Source of the DNA: Acanthornis magna
Taxonomy: Eukaryota > Chordata > Aves > Passeriformes > Acanthizidae
Length of the DNA: 64,000 nucleotides
Direction: 5' to 3'
NCBI GenBank assembly: GCA_036785705.1
Contig: JAWUZG010000018.1
Location: forward strand, 5,181,501-5,245,500
Of this stretch, positions 1 to 13,684 are shown in pieces. The notes under the pieces are model-generated. The model was not told where the DNA came from, did not search any database, and saw nothing but the letters and a program-made list of their open reading frames with translations. Each line of letters begins with the position of its first letter. Position 1 is the first letter of the stretch. A program made the position numbers and the translations under genes.

Positions 1-3000
1 CTTATTGAACAAATCTTATTTAATTGTTTGATGAGGTCAACATTTTCTTTAAAAATATATATCTGTGAGGATATTTAGACTCTTACAAGGCATTTGACTT
101 ATGCATAACCATGCGATCATCTGATCTAAAAATTAACACTGTGCTTTACTAATAAAGCACATAATAAGTGAACTAAAAAGTGGCCCACGAACCTCTAGAA
201 ATAGTCACAAAAGGGAAAGCATCATGGAACTCAAGTAATTTTAATCTGATCCCTTAGGGTTGGCACTGGATTTTGGAATATATAACATTTTCATAAATGA
301 TTTTGAAATAAGGCTAATGCAATCTTAGAACAATTACAGCTGACAAAAACAGGCGGGATGATAAAGAGCAAAGATGGAAGAGTTATATAGAATGATCTGA
401 AGTAGTTCAGCATATGAAACAATTAAGCCCACAAAATATTTTAATAAAATCACATTCACATTATACCCATAGAAGGAAAAGCGCAAATCATGCCTACAGA
501 GTGGAGGGTGCATCGGCAAAGCAGTGACTTAAAATGAATCTAGAGTTAAAATGGACAAATAAATGATAAACACAATTATCTTTAGTCTCAGTGCTATAAA
601 GACACAAGAAAGATTATTATATTCCTTCAGTATATGAACCTGGGAAAAGATTAATTTCAGTGCATTTTTTGATAGCACTGAAATGGAAATGATGCTTCCA
701 CTTCTGGCGTCCACATTTGGAAATGTGTCATAGCACAAAACTGAAGAGACAAACATGAAAGAATTAAAGTTATATTGCCTACCTTTTAGGTAGAGAAGAG
801 ACCTACAAGAATGCTGAGTCATTGCAGGAAAACCAGGAAGCAGTGGAAGACAGGTCAAGTTGAAGACATTTAAATTGGAAATTCAACTAATTTTCAACTG
901 TAAGAGTGATGAAGCACCAAGACCTTCAAATAAAGACAGAGTACATCTTTGGAAGAAAGTCACAGACCTTTCACAGCCCCTTTTACAAGCCCTTGGTTCT
1001 ATCAATTTATTATAGGTTAATGAACAACCTGTCAAAATTAATAGGAAACCAGCTTGAAGCTCATTATCATCTGAAGGCATTTCCCATTGAGCTAAGGACC
1101 ACAAAAAGAAAATTGTGACATTTATGAAGTTTTTAAACCTTTAAAGTAACACTTGAAATTGAAACAGACGGTTCCTTCAGCTCAACCCATTCTTTTCCCT
1201 GCCTTGGGGCACCTATTTGCAAAGAGCTTTAAGGAAAGACTGCAGTCAGACTACAGCATAAATGACACAAAGACTCTACTCTGTGTATAATGAAAATAGA
1301 TTAGGCCAGATCCTCTATTAGCATAAATCATTGAAATCACTTTTTTTCGGCTCAGTCTCACAAGAAAAGAGGAAATTCCCAAAAGCAAGGTTTTGACAGA
1401 CAAAATTTCCACATAAACTACAAGAAGCATGAACATATTGCTCAAATAATTGCAAGATGATGCAAAAATATTTTGTGATGCTGTTCAAGTGGCTTGGAAA
1501 AGCTTTTCAGGTAAGAACAGTGAAAGAAGCTACAAAAAGTTTTAAAATGTGTATAGGATCTATAAATTCAACCAAATAATCCAACTCAGTTTACTGCTTT
1601 TGCTTTCATAAAGCTGAGATTACATCAGAAACATCCCACATCTGATGTTTAACTTGCACATTAGAACATGCAGGAGTAAAATATCTTCTCAGCATTCCAT
1701 TTTGGGCTATTTACTTCTTACAATAATTTGCTTATTCCAAGGAAGGATCTAAGAAGGAGCACTGTAGAGAGCCAGTAAGGGTGAAAAACCAGTCTCTCCC
1801 TACAGAAGATAACATTTCCTAGAACTATCAAATGTTAGGAGAAATCAGCTGAAGCTCACATATCTTGTCACTCGAACGTAGCTCCAACAGCATCAGGCTA
1901 TTAGAAATGAGTCACCAAACATTTCAAGGAGCAACATGTAGGCTTGGGGGGAAAAAGGACTACAAAAATTTAATCATGGTATTAAATCCACTCAGCTGAG
2001 GATCCACACAAGCAGAGTACTGCAGAACCTTGCTGAGAAAGACATCTATCAGGAATGCAGGGAGGCAGTTCCCAATCTTGTTTCCCTGTCATGAGGTCTG
2101 ATAAATGACAGCGAGCAGCCTCACAGTCACCACACCATTCAGGTGAATGCCAAAAACGCTCACAGATTTTTAGAAAATCAGCCTTTCTGAGCAGTCTCTA
2201 ACCTGTCGCTCCCCCCTCTTGGTTGCCATCTCCTGATGGCAAACTGTGGCAGTACACAGAGAAGCCTGGGAGCAAGTTTGCCTGTGAATAGTGAGGAAAA
2301 AAGGTCTTGAGAATTTCAGGTTTTGCCCCACTGTCTATCATTAGGCTCTTGTTCACCAACACTTCTTTTCCTAAATTTCCATCAGCAGCTGGAATATTTT
2401 TGGAATCTGTTCTTACCGTCTTTAATGCTCCCTGCTGATTTTAGCCACAGCTTGGCTTTGTCATTTATAATTTTGTACCTAAGTACCAAAGCAATGCTTT
2501 TGCATTCTTCTTTTGTTGTTTTTTCTTTATTGATGTCCACCTTTTCCTAGATCAAACCTTGGAGAAACCTTTCCTCAATCCAGCCTGCAAGGAAAATTAA
2601 ACACATAAAGAATGTTGAAACAACAGACCATGTTCAGCAGACAGACATGAATACACAGACAAAAATAGAAGCTTGCCTTTGCTGTTTTTTGAAATAGCCC
2701 TTTCAAGTCACCTTTACAGGGGTTAGCTGCAGGAGCACAGAATTAATATTCAGATAAAACATCATTGCCAGACTCATTGAGAGCTGAGTCCATCTCCTTC
2801 CATATCGTCCATCTGACAAGAGGTAACAGGAGATGGTCCAAAGACAGACAAAATCACTACGGGCAACCACAGGACAACATGAGTTTTGAGAAACCAGCTT
2901 TTCCATCCAGATGTATGAAGGCTGTCTTCTTTCTTGAAGTGTGCAGCTTTTTGTGCATTTTTTTTCCTAAAGTCTTTTTTATTTTAATCACCTCTGATAC

Positions 3001-4080
3001 ATCAGGAGATTTTCTCATTGTCTATTAACCTTTTTTTGATCCTATTAAGCTTCTGGCAGCAATGATATCAAGAGACAGTAGGGTTCAGAGGTTAATTGTG
3101 CCTTGTATTTAAAAAGTACTTCCTTTTTCCATTTTAACTGTTCATTTTTAAATAATGCTAAAATAGAAACTGGAAAAAAACTATAGCACAGTTTAAAATA
3201 AAAATGAAAGAAGAGAGAGAGAGTTAAATTATGACACTCAAGTAATTCTTCCCTGTAAGCCCTGGGGGAAACTTGATGTCACTGAGAACTTAATGTAAAT
3301 TGCTTCTGTTAAGGTTAGATTAGAAAGAAAATTTTAAAAATAAGTCATTTAATCAGCTCCTCAGCTGGTGTGAATCAGCTCTGCTCTTTGGGAGTTTTTG
3401 AGCCTGAAGTGATTTATATTACCTGAAGATCATGCCCTTTGATCTTTAAATATCTAATAATTTTTTATGGATCTCCTGCAGCCTTCTTTTTTAAATCATG
3501 GTGTACAGAACCAGACCTTCTACTTCACCTGCGGCCTCACCTCCTGCTTCCTATGCCTCATTTTCTTACTCATAAATCCCAGAATTAGATTTATCCCTCT
3601 TTTGCAGGTCCTTATTCAGTTTATGATCCATTATAAGATCATCACCCAGTCAGTTGTATTTTTAATGCTCCACATGTTGTATTTTTAATGCTTCCTCCCT
3701 GCCTACAAACACACATCTCTCCCCATGTATTTAGCACCTGAATTTACTAAATTTCATCTCACTGATTTCAAATCACTTATGCAATTAATCAAGACAATTT
3801 TGAATTATAATTGTGTCTCTCCCTTTCATTTTTCCTCCAGGAACTGCCTCCTGCCAACCAGGGACAGTCTTTTTTAGCTCCAAACTCAGTTCTGCATCAA
3901 AATAATTTCATTCAAGGAATGTAACAAGTAGCACAACACTGGCATACTGCTGGTTATCCAGCCACCTTAGGACTTGCTATACCAAAGCTCAAACCCAAAG
4001 ATTTTAAGATTTCGTTTTCTCTTTCATAATATACGTACATTGTGTATTATATACCTACTACACGTTTTGTTTTTTAATAT
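1..4080. other. intergenic, no gene recognised
   Basis: AT-rich sequence with stop codons in all frames and only short chance open frames. There is a short GA run near 3215. The stretch around 3085-3150 faintly resembles an old LINE tail, but too weakly to call. No exon with recognisable protein similarity was seen on either strand. Confidence 0.6.
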
Positions 4081-4120
4081 GGTTGGACTGGATAACCTCA
4101 AATATCTTTTCCAATTAAAT
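4081..4120 (+). repeat. short CR1 LINE tail fragment
   Basis: The sequence reads like the last part of a bird CR1 3' UTR (a GGTTGGACTGGAT-type start followed by a TCTTTTCCAA-type block). It lacks the terminal octamer repeats. It is very short, so a chance match is possible. Confidence 0.4.
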
Positions 4121-4208
4121 TCAAAATTACCCCAGCTGAAACCAGCACAGTACATCATGTTTACATAACTGAATTATTCTTTATAGATTTTCCTGTCTTA
4201 TTATAAAT

Positions 4209-4730
4209 ATCACAGAGTAAACTGAGTCGGAAGGGACCCACAGGGATCATCAAGTCGTACTCTTGACCCTGCACAGCAACATCCCCAAGAATCACATCAT
4301 GTGCCTGAGAGCATTGACCAAACACTCTTTGAACTCTGTCAGGTTTGGTGCTGTGACCACTTTCCTGGGGAGCTGTTCCAGTGCCCAACCACCCTCTGGG
4401 TGAAGAGCCTTTCCCTAATACCCAACCTAAACCTCCCCTGACACAGCTTCAGACCATTCCCTCAGGTCCTGTCATTGTCACCACCAAGCAGAGATCAACG
4501 CCTGCCCCTCCTCTTCCCCTCTTAAAGAAGTTGTAACCACAATGAGGTCTCCCCTCAGGCTCCTCCTCTCCAGGCTGAACAGACCAAGTGCCCTCAGCCA
4601 CTCCTCACACAGCTTCCCCTCAAGGCCCTTCACCATCTTTGTGGCCCTCCTTTGGAAACTCTCTAATAGTTCAATTATTTTTCTTATATTGTGATAACTA
4701 AAACTGCCTCCAGGGCTCGAGGTGAATGTC
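4209..4730 (-). repeat. 5'-truncated CR1 LINE, minus orientation
   Basis: Read on the minus strand, this is the end of a CR1 retrotransposon. An open frame (4732 to 4478) encodes the reverse-transcriptase C-terminal region, with the typical stretches FQRRATKM and LGLFSLERRSLRGDLI. It is followed by a 3' UTR ending near 4209. Frame breaks after the LRGDLI segment and the missing 5' end show a dead copy. CR1 is the main LINE family of birds. Confidence 0.9.
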
Positions 4731-7700
4731 ATGCAATGTGTCAGTGCTTGCTTGTGTATAAACCTGGATTCATGTGAAGGATGCTTCCATATGGAAGATC
4801 ATATTGCAGCTACACTCCTCTTTTCTGAAAGAAACAGTTTTATGCCTCCCATTTGCTTTTGACAGCTAATGAGTTAAAGGAGAATTGTTCAAAGCTGCTT
4901 GACTTACGCTAAAAAAAATCCTTAAAAAGAACTGAGCACACACAGATCTCATCTCTGCCTAAACACCTTCCACTTCTTCAGGGAAAACGCAGAAATGGTT
5001 GACACACTCAGTAACAAAAGGTACAGTCTATTCTCAGCATCAGACAGCCAGCAACCAGAACTAATCTTGTGGACAAACACTGTGCAGTGTAGGCAGCAAT
5101 CAGAAAGATCCAAGGAATACAAGTGCTATCCTGCTTTTTATCCTCTCTAAAAAACGTTGGTTGTGCTCACCTACTGGGATTTATCTTACCTCCCTTTCTC
5201 TTCAACACCCACTTGCAGAAGGAAACACAACCTATAGGTTTCTCTGTCAAGAACATGAAGCTGATTCACCATTGACTCTCCACAGATGTAAACACTGCCA
5301 TCTGTAAAATGTCACAGTGCTTGGCAGAAATTAGTTACTGTGCAAAGAACAGCAAACTTCTCCTGACCCTACAGAAGGTCTGACAATGATCCAGAGAGTA
5401 AAGTACTTCAAAGAAGTAGCTGGGGCATAACTTGTTTCTTTCACCAGAAACATCAGTGTGCTATTCATCAGAATTGACCATTCATTAAGCTTTGGCAATC
5501 ATCATTTGTGGAGGAAATACACATGAAAAGCCATTTCCCATTAAGGCACATATTTAAGAATAGTACTTGCAGACAAAGTTGATTGTCTGCCGACAAAATT
5601 ACAAAATACATCTGGATTTTCCAAAATTAAGCCCATAATCTACTAAATATAGAGGTGGAGTGCTGTGATAGATGAGTAATAACAGCAAAGGTGTTCAAAG
5701 GAACCTAATCCTGCATCAAGGCTTCATCCTATATCTCAAAGAAGTTAACAGAAAATAACTCATGGCCTTTGCAGGGCCTTAATAAAGGATCCCTTTTTTT
5801 GGAACAGAGAAGGAAAGTGGTGATTTTTCCTTTTTCCGTAACACCAGAATATGGTTGTAAACAATAAATGAGGCATGGGAGTGGTGGGGCTTCCTGTCCA
5901 GCTGCAGAGGTACCTCTGCCCTGAGATCAAAGTGACAGAGTCCAGCTGTGATGCCCTGAAGTGTGGCTCCATGGACCTGCCTCCAGGCTGATGGTGATGT
6001 GATAGATCAGCACTGGAACTTTCTTTCATGACCATCAAGTGCCATTTATCCTGGCTTAAAGTATTTCTTCCTATTATTAAAGTTAGAATCTCTCTACCCA
6101 AAAATCACTCTTTTGCCAGATTGCTGTCCAAGGAAGTTCCTTCTCCGTTTGCCCAGGAGAGGGCAAAGGGGGGGGGCTTTGCTTGGTTGAGGGGCTGCTA
6201 CTGCTTGGTTGGCTGTTCTTAGAGTAGCCAACACTAATACTAACCATTTCCTTCCACTTTTGTCATCATAATAATGCTGCTGAGTCTTTTTATGGACCTT
6301 TCCAAAGCTTTAGCAGCATTACAATATGACACAGTATCATCAGAGAAATAATAAAACCATGGTAGTACAAACTGAAGGACCTCCCTTAATACAAAGCATA
6401 AATATTTTCTGAGGAAAGCATCAATGTTTAAACAGAGAAAGCATTTCAGTGACTGAGACACCACGCAAATCAGCTTTGCAAGCCCTGTGTCAGATGCAAA
6501 TTGATGTTAAATATCTGGTGGCAAAGAGCAAGAAAGATGACAAGCTATTTTATTCAGTAACTTGAGCTACGAGTAATTACATGCCTGAGACACATTGTAA
6601 AAAGGCAAATGGCTGTGCCCAGCCAGCATCGTGCTGATCACCCTTTCTTGTTCAACATCCATAAGCAAACTGGCACTTCTATTATTTTTACTAAGACACT
6701 TCAAGTTGGTTACTCATTTAGTTTTATAGTATTCTTTTGATAGCACGAGGTTCATAAATATCTTTAAAACACTTTTTCCTATCGTAATGATAATTTTACC
6801 TCCAAAAGCTGACAGAGGAAAAAAAAAAAAAGAGTTCACAAAGGCACTTAACTGCATCATAAAGACATTTCTCCACATAGGGAGCCCTGGAGACACTAAT
6901 TTGTACCACTGAGAAGCATTTTCATGATTTGTTGTTTTGGCCATTACAGTTACAGAAATTTCAAAAAGCCTTTAAAAATAATGATTTTGACAGCTCTCTA
7001 TTTATCAGGAGGCATTCAAGAGTTACAAACTCACCAGAACAGGAGAGTTGGCAAAAAACACCATTCTTTTCCCATCTACTGCAACACCTAGAACACCACA
7101 GGCATTTTGAAAAAGTAAAGCAAGGTTTCAGAGGGGGAAAAAAAATACAACATTAAATACCCACCTTCTCAATAATAATTTGCATTTCAACTTGCCGAAA
7201 AATTAATTGAAATAATCTAGTCTCTTTCATCTAATTAGCGGAATTATCAAAATAATGCCACTTACTTGTAGCATACTTCAGTTACTTCACTTGGTAATAT
7301 ACTTCAGGTATTCATGTTCATACAGAAGGAATATTTTAGAGAGAAGCAAATGCAGGTTATCTTTCAAAGGGAGAAATACAGGAAGACCCTGAAAGAAAGA
7401 TTCAAGACCTAATCGTCTACAATATCTAATGAAACACAACACAGAGAGCTAGCCCGATTTCCCCAGCTGGAGAAGCAGTCCCAGGAGCCGCTGAATTTGG
7501 GATTTGCAGCTGCTGCTGTGCTGTCTCTGCTGCCTCGTCCCTTTCCCCACCTGCTGGCCACGCTGGAAAGCAGCAGAGCACAAATGAACTCTAATAGGAA
7601 AATACCCAACTCAAGTGATTCTGTCCTCACACCCAGGTACTTCCACGGGCCAATAACAAAATTGTTCTGCTATTTTTTTACTGTTAAAATTGAGATTAGA

Positions 7701-10700
7701 ATGTCTGATGAGATATTCCAGTAAAACAGCCATGAAAAAAGTGCAAAATACCTGTTCATGAAAAGAGAAGGCTTCTTTCACTTGAAAGCATTCACCATCT
7801 GCTTAGATTCCAAATACATGAGAAAATACGGCTGCTGGGTTAAACTCAGTAATTATGATCACAGCACTATCAGATCACAGTTAAGCGGTGATGTGTTCAC
7901 TGTGGGATTTAAAGTTGCTAAAATAATCTGACAAAACAAATATTAAATAAAAACAAAACATAACCAAAAAACCTCAAACAAATGAACAAAAAGCAAAAAC
8001 AAACCTAAAATTATTATGTCTCTACTCTTCCATAGCATAACAGAGATAAGGATAGCAATGTCTGCGGCAGACAGATTTCCTCAAGATGCACCAAAGGCCA
8101 GTGAAGATATACCATCGTGGAGGAGTGTAAAAGCATTGCTCCTAGAAAGGCTACACAGTCAAAGGAAAGGAAAAAGCATGATGTACTGGCAAAAGACAGA
8201 CAACTTGAAAAATCCCTGCTTTCTCAATATTTTGTACTGCAGAAAAGGGCAAGTAATTTTCCCTTCCTCTCCCAGCTCCATTTTTTTCCACTGGATTAAA
8301 AACTACTAACACAAAACAAAAAGGCAAAGCAAAGCAAAAAGGCTCTAATTTCACAGCAGTTGTATCTCTGTGTACACCCCACTCATAATATAAATTAGCA
8401 GTGAGGGTACTTTCCTTATTGCTACTACAGTGATCCAAACGCCAAAGTATTCAAAATTCAGAGCAGGCTTTCCAGGAGAAGACTGTTTGGATTTTGTGTA
8501 CAGTGTCTGGCCAGCTGTCAGACAGCAAGACTGACTGGCAGCTTGAACGAGGGTGTTCTCACAGCATGCCAGGTGCATCCAGCTTCAGCAGCCAAGTCCT
8601 GCTCCCTGGGCATCCATCCATGGCACCCCATACCTGAGAAAGGCTGGACACACAGCTGAGAGCCAAGCACAGGGTGCCTCACAGAGAAATTAATGCAGAT
8701 GGAACCACTGATCTCTGAACAAAAATTTGCCGTGATGCTCCTGCCACAAAGGCAACCAAAGCCGCTCTCACCCATTCCGAGATGTTAAAACCTGTTACAT
8801 AAAATTGCAGAGGGAAGAGAGGAGCTGGGTTGCAACTGCCAAGCAGTTTTCATCTGGTGGGTTTGTAACAGAACTCAGTTAGATCTGGCCTAAAGCAGTG
8901 TTTATGAGTTGGTAAATGAGCACTAACACATACACTCAGGTTCAAATAAATGTTCGCTGAAATGTGCTCACAGCACGCAAAGCTCAGCCACGAAACCACT
9001 GCCATGTAAACACAGTGCTGCTGCACCAGGCTCCCACAAGAGGAATGTGCCAACACCTCAGAGAAAAATCGTAAGATGCTACTCATAGTTCCAGCACGAC
9101 AGCAGAAAGCCTTGATTGTAAAAACTACTCCTTGTGGTAATGCGTCGGTATTACACTCTTAGTGAATTCCCAATTAATTCCAATTTTTGTATGAAAACAC
9201 ACTATCAATGATATAAACAGAAATAAGCAGCAATAACAAAACATATTGTCTGACATCAGTTGATGCCAAATGTTTAGACATTTTAGTGGACACCTGCCTC
9301 AGTATTTGTTTCAGCTGTCACTTGGTAGGATTGTTACAGATTTTATATTTCATCTCTGTTGATTCTCAAATATCTACCATTACTATGTCCTAAGGAAAAC
9401 TATTGATTGTTCACTCCTGTCTATTTTATATAAATAAATCTAGATTCCAGCGCATAAAAACATGGTAAGATCTCCAAAGATAAAGAGCTAAGGGAGATCT
9501 ACATTACCAAGATTGAGACTTGAGCCTGTGCAAACCTCAAGAAGTTCAACAAGCACAAACTATTTCAACTATCATTTTAAATTTTAGATCTGAACAAACA
9601 AGCCCCAAAACCCTTAAGAAGCAGCCTTATTTTGTTACAAAGCATATTTAGAGACCTATATTTATTGTCAGCAAGCTGTAAGACTTCCTTCAGAAATTGC
9701 TCTAAATGTGAGCTAATAATTGAAGCACTGACAGTAATATCATAAACAGACAATTCAAATGACACACACAGAGAAAATTTTCTGGTTTGAGATGTATAAA
9801 AAAAATCAACTGTTCTGAGGCTATACATATGTATTCCATAAGTAACGACATAGTCTTGCAATTCATTGTCCATTTAGGGATGAGTAAAGAAACATAGTCC
9901 TTTACCAATGCTTAAGGGAGAAGGCAAACACAGATTTCTTTGTTATTTAATTTAGAATATTTCTACAGCCTTAATGAAACTGTAGCTAATCTACAGATGG
10001 AAAGACAAAATCTCTGAATCCCAGAATTTTTGATTACAATCTGACATCTAACTTCTCTATATACTGTCACTTGCATGAAATATCTACACAGCAAGTATTT
10101 AGACTCTATAAAATAGGCTTCAAATAAAGCTAAATTAACTAATGGGCAATGATGGTAAAAAGCTAAGGAATATAAAGACAGTATCACGTGAACACTTGAG
10201 ACTTTATGCTTAAATTCCTTGTGGATCAAGAGCTTTTTTTATCAAGAGCTGAGCTGAATCTTACTGCACATAGTATTTCATCCATTGCCAAAGCTGGATA
10301 TTGTATTAATGCCATTTTAAGGCTGTGGATCACACAGGAAGCAACAAGATAGAGAATTTACATAAAACAGAGCCATTTTACATCTTCAGCAGTTACTTTC
10401 ACATATAAATGCAGGATTATATAAGGTTGGCATTTGGATGCAAAAATGTTCTCTTACCACTTCTCCAAACAACAGGGAAGTTTCTGTCATTACAGGAGAA
10501 TTGCTGGCTGGCTCACCACCTGCAGCGATGTCACACGTGGAGGGAACAGCCATCACACATCTGTGACAGAGCTGAATGCTCTGAGTTCAGAAACAAAGGC
10601 TGTACAGAGGAGGCAGTGTCCTACAATAACAGTAGCGATTCTACTATCATAGCATTTCACAAATAATAAAAAAGTAGTTTTAAAACTGATTCACTACTCT

Positions 10701-12176
10701 TACCATGTGTATATTTGCAACTTCAATGAGTCAAGAACATATTTCATTCGCCTTTTACTGGAAAGAAGAAAAAAAAAACCCAAACCAACCTTATTCTGGC
10801 TTCTTAACCCTGACTTCCTCCAAGCCCATCTAAAAGGCTCCACAGGTGAACTCAGGAAATCATCCTTTTAAAGTAAACACATCCTGCCCAAAGGTGAATT
10901 ATCAGGGTAGACACCAATGACAGGAAAATAATTAAAAGTCTGTTTTTCCTCTTTGCACCATTTGGAAATAATCTCCATCTGGAGATAGTATGAACTTCAT
11001 TTTAAGGGGCCTCCTCCTCAACAAACATATCCGTATGTTTACCACAATAAGCAGTTCGAGGAACTCTGCACATAATTAAACAAAGGCTAATTCAGGCAAC
11101 ATCATCCTTTGATTATGTGCAAGTTCATACAATTTCCTGGCTTTTCTCAACTCTTGCCCTCTCAATAAGCAAAAATGTCTTTCTGATTTTTACAACACTA
11201 ACTGCTCTATCAGCTGTGTTCCCTTTCTGTGCTGTCCTGCTTCACAGGAGTTGCAGTTTACCTGACTTACCCTGTTTCTTCCTTTAACCCAATAACCTTC
11301 ACTGAACTACATCCAACATTCCCTTAGTAAGTAATTCCCTTCAGGGTACTTTTTTTAAAACAATGTACAAATTCTGTACTGTCTGTTACACAGCACTGAT
11401 TAGAGCTAAACTCAGGATGTGATATACACCACAACACTGCAGACCAGAGCCAGAAGAAGGCTCAGAGCCCACCTGGCAGTGGTAGGCCAGGCACCTGTAC
11501 CACTTAGCATATTGGGTCATATGACACATGACCCATGAGCAAGGTGATGCTGCAATTATCAGCGTCATTGTGATCTAGCAAGTGCTGCTTCTTCAGGATC
11601 AAAGAAAAATGTAAAGGGAGAAGGGAGAACATGCAACACTTCAGTCAGCTCTTTGCTCCCATCCTGCCAATACATTTAGACCCTGTTTCTTCTCCATGCA
11701 AGGGACTGCAGCCTGTTTCTCGAAGTTAGGGTGTGAGAAAAGTGGCTTTGGAACTGTTTTGAAAAGTGTTTCAGGGCCATCTTTCATTTTTCCTCTGCTT
11801 TGTATTCATTTCCTTCCTTTCTTCTTCAGATTCCCTGAGCTCTTACAGAGGTCTTACATAGCTTATTTACTCTTATGCCTTGACTTCCACTGCAATCACT
11901 TTCTATGCTATTGTTCTCACCTCCACATTTCTTCTTTAGTAACTCTTTTTTCTGTAATTTTAATCTTGCCCTTTCTTCAGTAGGTTTTGGAATCTAAGTC
12001 TTGTCTCGGTAGATCAGAGTTTCCACACTATCAATGCACAAACTGGGCCAGAAAACAATTCCTTGTCACAAAGCTTGTACAGCACATATTGAACTTTACA
12101 AGTATTTCACACTTGACAGATATGAACTATGACACCAGTTCAATGATTGTCACTAATAACTAGGATCAATGGTAAG
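4731..12176. other. intergenic, no gene recognised
   Basis: About 7.4 kb of AT-rich sequence with no recognisable exon, RNA gene or intact mobile element. Slightly GC-richer patches occur near 5880-6010, 7480-7580, 8560-8770 and 10490-10570, but none has coding character. Scattered A and T runs are present (for example about 6820). Confidence 0.55.
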
Positions 12177-12633
12177 TTCATAGAATCATAGAATTGTTTA
12201 GATTGAAAGAGTCCTCGAAGATCGTGTAGAGCAATTAACCCAGCACTGCCAAGCTCACCACCAAACCCCATCCCTAAATGCCACACCTACATGTCTTTTA
12301 AACACCTCCAGGGATGGTGGAGGGATTCCACTCTTTCCCTGGGCACCCTGTTCCAACACTTGAGAAGTCTTTTGGTGAAAAAAAATTTCCTAATATCCAA
12401 TCTAAACCCCCCCTGGTGCAACTTGAGGCCATTTTCCTTTAACCAGTCACTTGTTACTTGGGAGAAGAGACAAATCCCCACCTGGCTACAGCCTCCCTTG
12501 AGGCTGTACAGAGCAATAAGGTCCCCCTTGAGCTTCCTTTACTCCAGGCTAAAAAGCCGCAGTTCTCTGAGTTGCTCCTCATAGACTTGTTCTCTAGACA
12601 CTTCAGCAGCTCCATTATTCTTCTTAGGATGTG
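12177..12633 (-). repeat. 5'-truncated CR1 LINE, minus orientation
   Basis: The left edge carries the inverted CR1 tail, with the bird-type octamer motif TAGAATCATAGAATTG. To its right are complements of the usual CR1 blocks: the 'hopeful first letters' of the 3' UTR near 12300-12350, and the reverse-transcriptase C-terminus up to about 12633. It is degenerate and non-functional. Its 5'-truncated end faces another CR1 fragment of opposite orientation at 12804. Confidence 0.9.
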
Positions 12634-12803
12634 CATTTAACTTTAAAAGTTAAACTTTTAAAAGAAAATAATAGTCTAGCAAAGAAAATCATAACTTGCT
12701 CAAGGTGCTAAATGTTCCTTTGTTATCTGATACACAGAAACCCCAACATCCCGATATTATTAAAAACATTTTCTTTTCTTAGTCCTTACTTTGAAAATAA
12801 GAA

Positions 12804-12930
12804 AAGGCCAGGTTGAATAGGGCTTTGAGCAACCTGATCTAGTGGAAGGTGTCCCTGCCCACGGCAGGAGAGTTGGAACTAGATAATCTTTAAGTTTCCT
12901 TCCACCACAAATCATTCTATGAATCTATGA
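12804..12930 (+). repeat. short CR1 LINE 3' end, plus orientation
   Basis: About 127 bp matching the CR1 3' end, from the AAGGCCAGGTTG-type block through the GGTGTCCCTGCCC block to the terminal ATTCTATGAATCTATGA octamers. Severe 5' truncation is normal for this family. Confidence 0.85.
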
Positions 12931-13173
12931 CAGTGTGGCCTACAAACCCCTAAAAACCTTCAACTACATCTGAAGTCTTCCACAATAATTTCCCAGAAAG
13001 TGGTTCTTCAATCACTTTGAATCAATATAAAAAGCAAGGGAAGGACTAGAAAGGATATTCTAGAGTATTATAGCATAGTAACATGGAAAGGAAGCTGTCA
13101 AACCAGGAAAGAGTGAACTCTCTCTCATTCCTAATTCCCAAGAGCCACTATAAGTCATAGGAAGCCATAAATG

Positions 13174-13684
13174 CTCCTGTTGAGGAACACACTCAGTGCA
13201 AGTAGCAAGGTGCATGGCTGCACTGTGAGCTGCAGGTTGAGCTCAGGATCGTGGGAGCTCCAGGCAAGAGGCTGTGAAATGCCACCCTTTGCGTAAAGGG
13301 CCTGGGACCTGTGGCACCACTCACAGACAGGGCAGGAGCCAAGGACCCCCAGACTTCATGTGCTGAGCCTGTGAAGGCATAAAAGCTCAGGAGTTCCTTT
13401 GTTTGAGGTCCCTCCAAAGAGACAGCAGCTCGAGTTGTTATTTTGTTGTTACACCAAGTTTAAGTTATTCTAAGGATTGAGACAGCTGAGACTGTGCTGT
13501 GGGAATCCTGGGGCCAGGGAGTAAAGGAACCTTGTCTGCCTGTGTGAGTGTGAGGTGTGTAGAGTCAAGCAGGGCTCACTGGAGCTGCCTGCCGTGAAGG
13601 GGCTTCAGTCCCAGCTCAGGTGCTGCAGGTGTGGCTGCCAGAGTGGCACTGGATGGTTGGACAGGGAAGTCTCCGTAACACTCC
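13174..13684 (+). mobile_element. solo LTR of an endogenous retrovirus with 4-bp target duplication
   Basis: The element spans 13178-13680 (503 bp). It begins TGTTGAGGAACA and ends CCGTAACA, so the termini are the inverted pair TGTT/AACA expected of an LTR. It is flanked on both sides by CTCC (13174-13177 and 13681-13684), a 4-bp target-site duplication. A TATA-like box GCATAAAAGC lies at 13378-13387, which fixes the transcription direction as plus. An AGTAAA variant polyadenylation signal follows near 13520. No internal viral genes or second LTR are present, so it is a solo LTR left by recombination. A 4-bp duplication is most often seen with gamma-retrovirus-like (ERV1) elements. The family assignment is inference. 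Confidence 0.85.

Noticed and set aside
11513..11535. Palindromic TGGGTCAT / ATGACCCA pair with a 7-nt spacer, considered as a nuclear-receptor element
   Set aside because: The spacing (IR9) does not fit a known receptor element, the site is isolated in intergenic sequence, and 8-bp arms are expected by chance at this scale.
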